A stretch of DNA of 59,062 bases, from assembly GCA_020352215.1 (NCBI GenBank), contig CP070675.1:5645033-5704094 (forward strand), read 5' to 3'. How positions within the stretch are numbered: position 1 is the stretch's first letter; each line of letters starts with the position of its first letter. The notes below the pieces were generated by a model. It was not told where the DNA came from. It did no database searches and saw only the letters and a program-made list of their open reading frames with translations. The translations under genes were made by a program, and so were the position numbers. This document shows positions 37,726-46,341 of the stretch, piece by piece. The DNA is from Phycisphaerales bacterium (GTDB taxonomy: Bacteria; Planctomycetota; Phycisphaerae; Sedimentisphaerales; Anaerobacaceae).

Positions 37726-39285
37726 ATGAGCAAGGCGGGATGTTGTTGCATCGGACTCTTGTACCTGTGCGCTGCCGGTCCGGGATGGGCTTATGAGAGC
37801 GCATATGACGTGCGCGACTACGGCGCCATAGCCGACGGCAAGAGTCTGTGTACGAAGTCCATTCAAAGAGCAATAGAGCAGTGTGCGAAGGACGGCGGCG
37901 GTACGGTGTATTTGCCTCCCGGTACGTTTCTATCAGGCACGCTCTTTATGAAAAGTGGGGTGACACTAAGGCTCGATGCCGGCTGTACGCTGCTTGGCAG
38001 CAGAGACCTGCAGGACTACCCCGAGACGGTGCCGGCATTTAGATCATACACGGATAACTATACCGATAAGAGTCTGATTTATGGGGAGGATCTGGAGAAT
38101 ATATCAATAATAGGGACGGGCACCATCGACGGCCAGGGCCGCTTCTTCAAGGGACCCTACAAAGTCCGCCCCTACATGATGCGATTCATCCGGTGCAGGA
38201 ATGTCGTTGTCAAGGATGTCACGATCAAGAATTCGCCGATGTGGGTTCAGCACTACCTGGCGTGTGACGACGTACGTATCACCGGCATTACGGTCAAGAG
38301 CCGCGTCAATCACAACAACGACGGTATCGACATAGACTCTTGCCACCGGGTTGTCATTTCGGACTGCAACATAGATTCGGGAGACGATGCCATAGTTCTA
38401 AAGAGTACCTCGGCTCGGGTGTGCCGGGATGTTGTCGTCAACAACTGTGTGCTGAGCAGCCAATGCAATGCCTTGAAGATGGGTACGGAATCCAACGGGG
38501 GATTTGAGAACATCGTGCTGACGGGCTGTTTGATCTATGACACCGGCTTGGCGGGGGTAGCACTTGAAATCGTCGACGGGGGGACGATGGACCGCATTGT
38601 TGTCTCGGACATGACGATGAACAAGGTGGGTGCGCCGATATTCTTGCGGCTTGGCAATAGGGCACGGCCCTTCAAAAAAGAGATGGAAAGACCCGGCATC
38701 GGCACCCTTCGTAATGTCACGATAGCCAATGTTGAAGCGACGGGGGCAAACCCGACTGGTTGTGCAATCTCAGGTCTGCCACAAGCCAAAATACAGGGTC
38801 TTACATTGGGTAATCTGCGGCTGTCGTTCGCTGGTGGCGGCACGAAGCAAGATGCCGCCCGCGACGTTCCTGAGAACGCCGACCGATATCCCGAGTACAG
38901 CATGTTTGGCAAGCTCCCGGCCTACGGGCTCTACTGCCGACATGTGAAAGGAATAAGGCTAGCCAATGTGCAACTGCACTTGGAGAAGTCTGACATGCGC
39001 CATGCGGTTGTCTTCGATGATGTTAAGGATGCTGTGATTGATCAGCTTGATGCTGCGTCGTCGGCGGGCGCGTGCTCGACGATACGCCTTACCGATGTAC
39101 AGGGCGCCCTAATCCGCGGTTGCAGGCCGAAGAAAGGGACGGATGTGTTTCTGAAACTGGAGGGTGCACAGAGCAGGCGTGTGTGTCTCGTGGGCAATGA
39201 TCTGAGCGGCGTCGCGAAGATTGTTGAAACCGGGCCTGATGTTGCGCGGACAGCCCTGGCTCAAATGGCAAATCTTGTTGATTAG
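37726..39285 (+). CDS. Glycoside hydrolase family 28 (polygalacturonase-like), exported
   Basis: A 519-residue right-handed beta-helix enzyme. A signal peptide (about 1-23, ending WAYES) precedes YDVRDYGAIADGKSLCTKSI and YLPPGTFLSGTLFMKSGVTL, the GH28 start. Catalytic blocks are NNDGIDIDS (about 197-205) and DSGDDAIVLKS (about 217-227), with the acid/base aspartates. The usual GHG element is replaced by MGTESNGGF (about 252), a variant seen in many bacterial GH28 proteins. It probably cleaves galacturonan chains outside the cytoplasm. It sits between the symporter and uxaE in a uronate-use locus. Confidence 0.87.
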   Translation: MSKAGCCCIGLLYLCAAGPGWAYESAYDVRDYGAIADGKSLCTKSIQRAIEQCAKDGGGTVYLPPGTFLSGTLFMKSGVTLRLDAGCTLLGSRDLQDYPETVPAFRSYTDNYTDKSLIYGEDLENISIIGTGTIDGQGRFFKGPYKVRPYMMRFIRCRNVVVKDVTIKNSPMWVQHYLACDDVRITGITVKSRVNHNNDGIDIDSCHRVVISDCNIDSGDDAIVLKSTSARVCRDVVVNNCVLSSQCNALKMGTESNGGFENIVLTGCLIYDTGLAGVALEIVDGGTMDRIVVSDMTMNKVGAPIFLRLGNRARPFKKEMERPGIGTLRNVTIANVEATGANPTGCAISGLPQAKIQGLTLGNLRLSFAGGGTKQDAARDVPENADRYPEYSMFGKLPAYGLYCRHVKGIRLANVQLHLEKSDMRHAVVFDDVKDAVIDQLDAASSAGACSTIRLTDVQGALIRGCRPKKGTDVFLKLEGAQSRRVCLVGNDLSGVAKIVETGPDVARTALAQMANLVD

Positions 39286-39308
39286 AGGATTGAAGGGGAA
39301 GTTTGTAC

Positions 39309-40565
39309 ATGATTTTGGGAAAGTATTCATTCGGAATCGGTGACCGATTCTGTCATCAAGGAAAGGCTCAATTGGCTGCTTTAATAGAAGCGAAGAAGCA
39401 TGGCCTCGACATCACGCCGGTTTGGAACAAGTCGCACAGGGAACACACCATCATAGGGACGGAACCAGCAGATACCCGCAAGGAGGCTGATGATGCAGTC
39501 GCAGCCTGTGGATGGGACGGCCCTTACTTTGTGGACGCTGACCACATCGGACTGAGTAATGTCGATCAATTCGTCGACTCCAGTGATTTCTTTACTCTGG
39601 ATGTGGCCGACTTCACAGGCAAGAGTACAGAAAGTGCTGACATAAATACTTTTGTAAAGAAACATGCGCGGTTGATCGGTTCTCTGAGAGTCGACGGAAT
39701 TGACGCGCCCCTTGACATCACCGAAGAGCGAATAGGCATGATAGCAGCCAAGTACCTGTCTGCGGTCGGGCAGGCGGGCAAGATATATCGCCACATCGCA
39801 AAGGCCAAGGGCGCCGATACCTTCATTACCGAGGTTTCGATGGATGAGACCGATCAGCCGCAGACGCCTGTCGAAATGCTTTTTATCCTTGCCGCCGTTG
39901 CCGGCGAGGAAATACCAGCCCAGACCATTGCGCCGAAATTTACAGGCCGATTCAATAAGGGCGTCGACTACGTCGGTAACATTGAGAGGTTTGCCAAGGA
40001 GTTCGAAGAGGACCTCGCCGTTGTCGCTTTTGCGGTGAGGGAGTTTGGCTTGCCTGAGAACCTCAAACTCAGCGTTCACTCAGGCAGTGACAAGTTTTCA
40101 ATCTATGAACCGATAAGCCAGGCCCTGGAGAAGTTCGACGCGGGCCTGCATCTCAAGACCGCGGGTACGACTTGGCTTGAGGAGCTGATCGGCCTGGCTA
40201 CAGCGAGCGGGGACGGCCTTGCCGTAGCCAAGGAGATTTACGCGAAGGCGCTGTTGCGGATAGATGAACTCTGCGGACCCTACGCAACTGTGATTGACAT
40301 CGACGCGGGGAATCTACCGAGCCCCGACGAGGTCGCCAAGTGGGACGGCCCGAAGTACGCCTCGGCGCTGCGCCACGACCAGTCGTGTCGAGCGTACAAT
40401 CCTGACCTTCGCCAGCTTCTGCACGTCGGGTACAAGGTCGCCGCCGAAATGGGCAATCGCTTTACCGATGCCCTTGTCGCATACGAGGGCGCAATTGCTC
40501 CCAACGTAACGGCCAACATCCACGACCGGCACATTAGGCCTGTTTTCGGCTGGTCTGATCTGTAA
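39309..40565 (+). CDS. uxaE: Tagaturonate epimerase-family protein
   Basis: A 418-residue cytoplasmic enzyme. The opening ILGKYSFGIGDRFCHQGKAQ, together with VWNKSHREHTIIGTEP, FVDADHIGLSNVDQFVDSSD and SVHSGSDKFSIYEP, is recognisable as the UxaE family, whose Thermotoga member (TM0440) converts D-tagaturonate to D-fructuronate in galacturonate catabolism. Length is in the family range. It follows the GH28 gene by a short gap, supporting that pathway. AGGGG at 39294-39298 serves either TTG 39303 or ATG 39309; I chose the ATG. Confidence 0.8.
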   Translation: MILGKYSFGIGDRFCHQGKAQLAALIEAKKHGLDITPVWNKSHREHTIIGTEPADTRKEADDAVAACGWDGPYFVDADHIGLSNVDQFVDSSDFFTLDVADFTGKSTESADINTFVKKHARLIGSLRVDGIDAPLDITEERIGMIAAKYLSAVGQAGKIYRHIAKAKGADTFITEVSMDETDQPQTPVEMLFILAAVAGEEIPAQTIAPKFTGRFNKGVDYVGNIERFAKEFEEDLAVVAFAVREFGLPENLKLSVHSGSDKFSIYEPISQALEKFDAGLHLKTAGTTWLEELIGLATASGDGLAVAKEIYAKALLRIDELCGPYATVIDIDAGNLPSPDEVAKWDGPKYASALRHDQSCRAYNPDLRQLLHVGYKVAAEMGNRFTDALVAYEGAIAPNVTANIHDRHIRPVFGWSDL

Positions 40566-40806
40566 CATTGCTTCGCACAGTTTACGAGGCCGGCACCCGA
40601 CATTTCCTGAGGGCATGGGCACTTGTTGCCCCGTCGCGTGAACGCCCCCCGCAGAACCAAGCTGCGCTCTGTAGTCCGACGCGCCCCAGGCCAATTGTGC
40701 AGAAAAGGGTCGAGCGCTGCCGATATAGGTTACGTCCGACACTGGGCAAAAGCTAAGTGTGCGCATAGAATGCGGGTATTATAGGACTTAACAGGAAATC
40801 GGTGGT

Positions 40807-43227
40807 GTGAGAAGGAAGAAGAAGTCGCGCGACAGAAAGGCCAAACGCCCTCTATCGGGCACGGGGGCCCGAAAGGCCGTGCTGTGTTTCGGCATCGGGT
40901 TGTGCCTGGTCCTTTTGTGCAGTTGCCTCAGCTTCAACATCGGCGATTGGCCAAGTAAATTCGCGTATCCACATAACGATCCCCCAGCCAATTGGTGTGG
41001 CTCGATAGGGGCCTTCTGCGCCTACTACTGCATGTACCACGTGGGGCCAGGGGTGTTTATCATACTGGTTACCGCGATTTGCCTGTGTGTCGCAAAGCTA
41101 GCGGGCCGTCCCATAACTCAACCGGTCCTGCGGACAATAGGGCTCGGTCTGCTGACCACCGTAGCTTCGGCCACCTTCTACTTCTTCTGGCCTCATCGCG
41201 CGTACTTGTTCCCGACCGGTTCCGGCGGGGTGCTCGGCGTCGCGGCGGCCACGTTCCTGCGGAGCAACTTTGCAACCCTTGGTACCTTCATTCTTGTCAC
41301 AGCCACGTGGATTGTAGGGGTTCTTCTGCTGGCCGACAGTCTGTTTCTGGCCGTCCTTGGGACTCTTGATTTCTTCAGCGGAAAGATGCTCGGAGCGGTA
41401 ACACCGGCGTGGTTAGCAGCCAAGCAACAGTCCGAAGCGCTGAGCCAGACATGGCAGAAGCTGAGTGCCCGGCAAAAGTCACTCGCGTCTGAGCGCCCAG
41501 CGGTCGCTGCTGAACCGGCAACTCCTACTGAATCAGTGATTGATCCAGCCAAGCACCTGGGTGAGCTGGCCATCAAACAGCGGGAACCCAAGCCCGCCGA
41601 GCGTTCCGCTACCAACTTATCCAAACCCGTCTACGTGCAGCCTTCTTACGAGGATTACACGCTCCCGCCGTTGGAGTTGCTGGCCGAGCCCGAGTATGGC
41701 TTTGCCGCGGTGCAGGAGAAGGTTGTCAAGGCGAAGGCCAGCGGGCTGGAGAGACTGTTAGGTGAGTTCAATATAACCGCGCGAGTCGTTGCCGCTGAAA
41801 CGGGACCGGTTGTGACCATGTTTGAGTTGGAGCTTGCGGCCGGCGTGAAGGTAAGCCAGATAACCGCGCTTGCGAACGATATGGCGCGCGCGCTCGGCGC
41901 CGGCGCCGTCCGCGTCGTTGCGCCTTTGCCTGGCAAACACACCATAGGGATCGAGGTGCCGAACAGCGAGAAAGAAAAAGTCCGCATGAGGAGCATGACC
42001 GAGCTTGCCGGCACCAGACCGGCGAACATGGAGATACCGCTGTTTCTCGGCAAGGATTCATCCGGTGAAGCGCTGGTGTCCGACCTGACCAAGATGCCGC
42101 ATCTGCTCATCGCCGGCACGACAGGCTCAGGCAAGAGTATCTGCATCAATAGCATCATTGCGGGCATATTGCTTACCAAGCGGCCGGACGAGGTCAAGAT
42201 GATTCTCATAGACCCGAAGATGGTCGAGATGACGGCCTTTAGTACGATACCTCATTTGATGTGTCCGATAGTCACGGAAACCAAGACGGCTGTACAAATA
42301 CTCGAATGGGCCACGGTAAAGATGGACGAGCGCTACGCGCTGCTGGCCGAGGCCAGAGTGAAAAACGTTGCAGAGTACAACAGACTCGGCGCCGAGGAAA
42401 TCATCAATCGCTTCGGCCCAACCACCGAGGAGGAAGAGGCCAAGATTCCCAAGAGGCTGCCCTACATCGTGATAGTCATCGATGAGCTTGCAGATTTGAT
42501 GATGACGGCATCGAAGGAGATAGAAGGCTATATTGTCCGTCTTGCACAGAAGAGTCGAGCCGTCGGCATTCACATTGTCTTGGCCACTCAGCGTCCACAG
42601 GCGACGGTTGTCACCGGCCTGATAAAGTCGAATATGCCGACTCGAGTAGGGTTCCGCGTCGCGGCCAGAATGGACAGCAGGATTATCCTTGACCAAAATG
42701 GGGCCGAGACACTCCTGGGCGAAGGAGATATGCTGTTTCTAAAGCCCGGCACCAGCGACCTTGTCCGGGCTCAGGGTACTTTCGTCGACGAGATGGAGAT
42801 AAGGCGAATTGTCAAGCACCTCAAGGAGATCGCCGAGCCGCAGTTCCATCCCGAGCTCACTCAACTCAAGCAGGTCGATACCTCCGAAATGGTGCGGGAT
42901 GAGCTCTTTGACGACGCAGTCCGAACCGTTCTGGAGAGTCGGCGGGGCAGCGTGTCGCTGCTTCAGCGCAAACTCAGCGTTGGATACGCCCGCGCTTCGC
43001 GCATGATCGAGATGATGGCCGCAGCTGGTATACTCGGAGAGTACAAGGGCAGCCAGGCGCGCGAGGTGACAATGACACTTGAGGAGTATGAGAACATCCG
43101 TGAGAAGATGGAAGAGGACGCCGAGGCAGGCTACCAGGATCTCGCGGAAGACGAAGATTCGGCCGAGTCTTCCTATGTCAGCGAGGGCCAACGCGGCTAC
43201 GTCTCTGTCGACAGCGAGGACGATTGA
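40807..43227 (+). CDS. ftsK: DNA translocase FtsK/SpoIIIE
   Basis: An 806-residue protein. A basic N-terminus leads into four or five membrane segments (about 24-190), then a linker rich in Pro/Ala/Glu (about 200-290). The alpha-beta motor domain has MPHLLIAGTTGSGKS (Walker A at about 435-445) and YIVIVIDELADLMMT (Walker B), with ATQRPQATVVTGLIKSN-type sensor sequence after it. A C-terminal gamma winged-helix domain (VSLLQRKLSVGYARASRMIE at about 718-737) reads KOPS-type DNA sequences. It pumps chromosome ends through the division site. The start is GTG 40807. The 241 bp before it hold no gene I can support. It ends with an acidic tail. Confidence 0.93.
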   Translation: MRRKKKSRDRKAKRPLSGTGARKAVLCFGIGLCLVLLCSCLSFNIGDWPSKFAYPHNDPPANWCGSIGAFCAYYCMYHVGPGVFIILVTAICLCVAKLAGRPITQPVLRTIGLGLLTTVASATFYFFWPHRAYLFPTGSGGVLGVAAATFLRSNFATLGTFILVTATWIVGVLLLADSLFLAVLGTLDFFSGKMLGAVTPAWLAAKQQSEALSQTWQKLSARQKSLASERPAVAAEPATPTESVIDPAKHLGELAIKQREPKPAERSATNLSKPVYVQPSYEDYTLPPLELLAEPEYGFAAVQEKVVKAKASGLERLLGEFNITARVVAAETGPVVTMFELELAAGVKVSQITALANDMARALGAGAVRVVAPLPGKHTIGIEVPNSEKEKVRMRSMTELAGTRPANMEIPLFLGKDSSGEALVSDLTKMPHLLIAGTTGSGKSICINSIIAGILLTKRPDEVKMILIDPKMVEMTAFSTIPHLMCPIVTETKTAVQILEWATVKMDERYALLAEARVKNVAEYNRLGAEEIINRFGPTTEEEEAKIPKRLPYIVIVIDELADLMMTASKEIEGYIVRLAQKSRAVGIHIVLATQRPQATVVTGLIKSNMPTRVGFRVAARMDSRIILDQNGAETLLGEGDMLFLKPGTSDLVRAQGTFVDEMEIRRIVKHLKEIAEPQFHPELTQLKQVDTSEMVRDELFDDAVRTVLESRRGSVSLLQRKLSVGYARASRMIEMMAAAGILGEYKGSQAREVTMTLEEYENIREKMEEDAEAGYQDLAEDEDSAESSYVSEGQRGYVSVDSEDD

Positions 43228-43239
43228 ATCGTCGCTTGT

Positions 43240-43360
43240 CGTAGGCCAATCCAGATCTGGCTACGATCAAATCCGCAGGCCCGTCGCCGTCAATGTCTTG
43301 GATGAGCGTATGGATACGCGTGCGACCAGCCTCGCTGGTGGAGCCCAAAAACAGTTGCAT
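43240..43360 (-). pseudogene. Fragment resembling an FG-GAP/VCBS repeat
   Basis: In the 208-bp gap between ftsK and the isomerase gene, the minus strand reads RIHTLIQDIDGDGPADLIVA (from about 43318 downward). DxDGDGxxDLIVA is the calcium-binding core of FG-GAP/VCBS repeats, which are common in planctomycete secreted proteins. Only about 40 residues survive, without a full gene. It may be a relic of a deleted gene; chance cannot be excluded. Confidence 0.4.
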
Positions 43361-43435
43361 TGCTCGCCGAATTTGTCTATCCTCGTACAGAACGCTTTAT
43401 GAATGCATTCTGGAATTTGAGGACAGGAGATTGCC

Positions 43436-44287
43436 ATGAAAATAGGATTCAATATGTTGTTATGGACGGCGCACGTGACCGAAGAGCACTTGCCGTTGTT
43501 AGAGAAGCTCAAGCAGGCCGGATACGACGGCGTCGAGGTACCGGTGTTCGGAGGTGAGCTGGCAGATTTTGAGAAGGTCGGCAAGGCGCTTGCGGATACC
43601 GGATTAGGCGCGGCTGCCTCGTCGGTTGTCCCGGATGAAGAGCACAATCCTATCAGCCCCGACCCGAAACATCGCCAAGGCGGCATAGACTATCTAAAAG
43701 GTGTCATTGATCGTTCGAAGGCGCTGGGTGCGGAGGTGATCGCAGGACCATTCTATCAGCCGTTGGGCGTTTTCAGTGGCGAGGCGCCCACCGAGCAGGA
43801 GAAAGACCGGGGCGTCGAGGTGCATCGCAAGGTTGCGGACTACGCTGCCCAGGCCGATATCGTGCTGGCCGTCGAGGCGCTGAATCGTTTTGAGTCGTAT
43901 TTTCTCAATCTTGTTGACGATGCAGCCGCCTATTCTCGCCGGGTCAACCATCCGAATTTTGGCATTCTTTTCGACACGTTCCACGCCAACATCGAAGAGA
44001 AGGATCCTGTCGGCTGCATCGCGCCCAACATTGACCAGATAAAGCACGTCCACATCTCGGAAAATGATCGCGGTATACCCGGACGGGGCCATATCGACTG
44101 GCCAGGTACCTTCAGGGCGCTGCGCTCGGCGGGTTACGACGGCTGGCTGGCCATCGAAGCCTTTGGGCGCGCCCTGCCAGATATTGCAGCCGCCACACGT
44201 GTGTGGCGTGACTTCTTTGACAGCCGCGAGCAAGTCTACGCCGAGGGCATCAAGTTTATAAAGGAGCAATGGGCCGCCGCCGCTTGA
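43436..44287 (+). CDS. Ketose 3-epimerase-type sugar isomerase (TIM barrel)
   Basis: A 283-residue member of the AP-endonuclease-2/xylose isomerase-like superfamily. It starts KIGFNMLLWTAHVTEEHLPL. The four metal ligands Glu147 (VEALNR), Asp180 (LFDTFH), His206 (HVHISEN) and Glu241 (IEAFG) have spacing 33-26-35, identical to D-tagatose/D-psicose 3-epimerases (E152-D185-H211-E246). It likely epimerises a ketose or keto-acid sugar. A TIGR03546-like gene follows, and the uronate locus lies upstream beyond ftsK. The substrate is open. Confidence 0.85.
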   Translation: MKIGFNMLLWTAHVTEEHLPLLEKLKQAGYDGVEVPVFGGELADFEKVGKALADTGLGAAASSVVPDEEHNPISPDPKHRQGGIDYLKGVIDRSKALGAEVIAGPFYQPLGVFSGEAPTEQEKDRGVEVHRKVADYAAQADIVLAVEALNRFESYFLNLVDDAAAYSRRVNHPNFGILFDTFHANIEEKDPVGCIAPNIDQIKHVHISENDRGIPGRGHIDWPGTFRALRSAGYDGWLAIEAFGRALPDIAAATRVWRDFFDSREQVYAEGIKFIKEQWAAAA

Positions 44288-44357
44288 TTGTGAAGGCAGG
44301 CTGTCACCTTCACGACCGGGCGTGGTTGGATCCACTTGTTGATTGGGAGGTGCCGAA

Positions 44358-46187
44358 ATGATTCTTCCCAAACCTATACGGAAGGTAATCGCAGTATTCC
44401 GGGGCGGAGTCTCGCCTGTTCTGATTTTTCTTTCGGTCATGGTCGGATTCTGGTTTGGCCTTGTCCCGGGCTGGTCGGGCCTGCACACGGCGCTGGTACT
44501 CGCGATGTTGATTCTGAATGTTCATTTGGGTCTGTTTCTTCTCTCGGCGGGACTGGCCAAGGCGCTGTGTTTTGCCGCCGCGCCGGTGTTGTATCATGCG
44601 GGCGTGGGTGTTCAGAACTACCTGTCGCCCGTGCTGCGGGCGCTGGGGTCGATACCGATCATCGGCGTGACGGACTTCAGCAATTACGCCGTTGCGGGCG
44701 CGGCCATTCTCGGCCCGATATTCGGGGCCATCGCCGGGCTGTTAATGGCCCGCTCAGTTATCGGCTTTCGGCGTCAGTTTCTGAAGCTCGAAGAGGGTTC
44801 GGAGAAGTTCAAGAAGTGGTATTCCAATCGCTGGGTTCGGATACTGGATCGCGTCCTCATTGGCAAGCGGGCCAAGGACACCAAGGCTATGTTCCCCGTC
44901 AAGGCTAAGATTGTCCGCAAAGCGGGGGTTGCTGTTGCTTTAGTTGTCCTGGCCATATCAATAGCCGTGGGGATATTTGCCAAAGGCGACATCGTCAAGG
45001 GCTATGCCGTCAGTACAATGACGCGAGCCAACGGCGCAGAGGTCAACCTTGAGAGTCTCGCGCTCTCCGCGCTGACCGGGTCCGTTTCTGCCTCAGGCAT
45101 TCAGGTCACTGATCCGCAGAAGCCGCAGAACAATCAGGTCGCCATAGACAAAATCGCGGCGGACGCCGGTGTCTACAACCTGCTTCTCGGCCGGGTTGTC
45201 ATGGAGAACGTGGAGGTGTCCGGCGTCAAGTTCAATCAACAGCGCGAAGCGCCTGGCAAGGTGCTGGAATCAGTCTCTGAAGAGGAGCCTGCATCTGACC
45301 CCTGCGACTTCGGGTTCGATCTTGGCGATATCAGCAAGCTTGAGACCTATTTCAAGGATGCCAAAGCCCTAAAGGAGAAGCTGCAAAAGCTGCGCAAGTG
45401 GTTGCCGAAGGGACAAGACAAGGAGCAGGCCGAGCAGGCGCCACACAAGTACCTGGACTATCTTGAGGCCCGCTCGGCCGTGCCGCCATCGCCTCGCGTT
45501 CTGGCCAAGAGGATTGTGCTTGATAAGGTGGAGATACCTTCGGAGCTGTTCGGCAACAGCCGGGTTTTGCTGACAAACATCAGTGACTCAGCTGCCGCCG
45601 CCAAGCTTCCCGTCTCGATGGAGCTGAAGTCCAACGACGGTCCTGCGGCCTTGAGCGTTACTCTGGACTACTCTGAGCCTGGCCGACCGGCGCGGGTCTC
45701 CGGGACGTTCGGCGGGATAGACCTGAGCAAGGTTCAGTCGGGATTGGGTGCCGGGGCCGGGCTCTCATTTGAGTCGGGTCTTGCCTCGGGCAAGTTCACG
45801 GGCCAAGTCACGAGGGACGTGATGGACCTTATGATCGATGTGGCTGTCCAGAACCTGCAAGCGAAGGCTCAGGGCTCTGGCGTTTTAGGTCTTGGCGCCC
45901 AACAGACTAACCAGGTTATGGAAGTTCTCAAAGAGCTGAGTACCACGATCAAGGTGGTTGGCCCTGTCCTCGACCCGCGCGTATCGTTTGATAAGCCGGG
46001 CCTGCAAGGCCAATTCAAAACGGCACTTGTGGAAGCAGGCAAGGAAAGGCTGGCCGGCGAGCTCGATAAGCGACTCGGTGAACAGCTTGGTGATGCCGCT
46101 CCCGAAGGGCTGAAAGACACTCTCCAGAAAGGTGTGATGAAGGGATTGGGTGGCCTTCTGGGAGGCAAGGACGACAAAGAAGAATAA
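44358..46187 (+). CDS. Membrane protein fusing TIGR03546-like and TIGR03545-like regions
   Basis: A 609-residue protein. The first 165 residues (ILPKPIRKVIAVFRGGVSPV..., several helices, NYAVAGAAILGPIFGAIAGL) match the small TIGR03546 membrane family. After another helix at about 190-215, the rest looks like TIGR03545: a long AsmA-like beta-rich periplasmic part with LESLALSALTGSVSASGIQV, NVEVSGVKFNQQREAPGKVL and an alpha-helical Lys/Glu linker. The two families usually occur as neighbouring genes; here they share one frame. ATG 44358 is chosen because GGGAGG stands seven bases upstream; the frame begins at TTG 44343. Envelope biogenesis or lipid transport is a guess from the AsmA-like part. 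Confidence 0.65.
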   Translation: MILPKPIRKVIAVFRGGVSPVLIFLSVMVGFWFGLVPGWSGLHTALVLAMLILNVHLGLFLLSAGLAKALCFAAAPVLYHAGVGVQNYLSPVLRALGSIPIIGVTDFSNYAVAGAAILGPIFGAIAGLLMARSVIGFRRQFLKLEEGSEKFKKWYSNRWVRILDRVLIGKRAKDTKAMFPVKAKIVRKAGVAVALVVLAISIAVGIFAKGDIVKGYAVSTMTRANGAEVNLESLALSALTGSVSASGIQVTDPQKPQNNQVAIDKIAADAGVYNLLLGRVVMENVEVSGVKFNQQREAPGKVLESVSEEEPASDPCDFGFDLGDISKLETYFKDAKALKEKLQKLRKWLPKGQDKEQAEQAPHKYLDYLEARSAVPPSPRVLAKRIVLDKVEIPSELFGNSRVLLTNISDSAAAAKLPVSMELKSNDGPAALSVTLDYSEPGRPARVSGTFGGIDLSKVQSGLGAGAGLSFESGLASGKFTGQVTRDVMDLMIDVAVQNLQAKAQGSGVLGLGAQQTNQVMEVLKELSTTIKVVGPVLDPRVSFDKPGLQGQFKTALVEAGKERLAGELDKRLGEQLGDAAPEGLKDTLQKGVMKGLGGLLGGKDDKEE

Positions 46188-46341
46188 CTCGGCGCCGACC
46201 GCGACCCATCGAGCCCAGGAGCTTGCAGCAAGTAGTGGCGGGGTATTGCGCGCGGCGTGCGAGCAGGCGGACCTGCGGGGAGTCCGCAATGTTAATGCAT
46301 ACGCTGGCAAGGAAGCAGCGTCTTTTGGTGAACCGTCTGTT

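Noticed and set aside
40566..40806. Possible small RNA or gene in the gap before ftsK
   Set aside because: I found no clear promoter with matched -35 box, no strong stem with T-tract and no credible reading frame.
46150..46341. Upstream extension of rlmN
   Set aside because: It overlaps the end of the preceding gene and exceeds the family length; the conserved start is near 46342.
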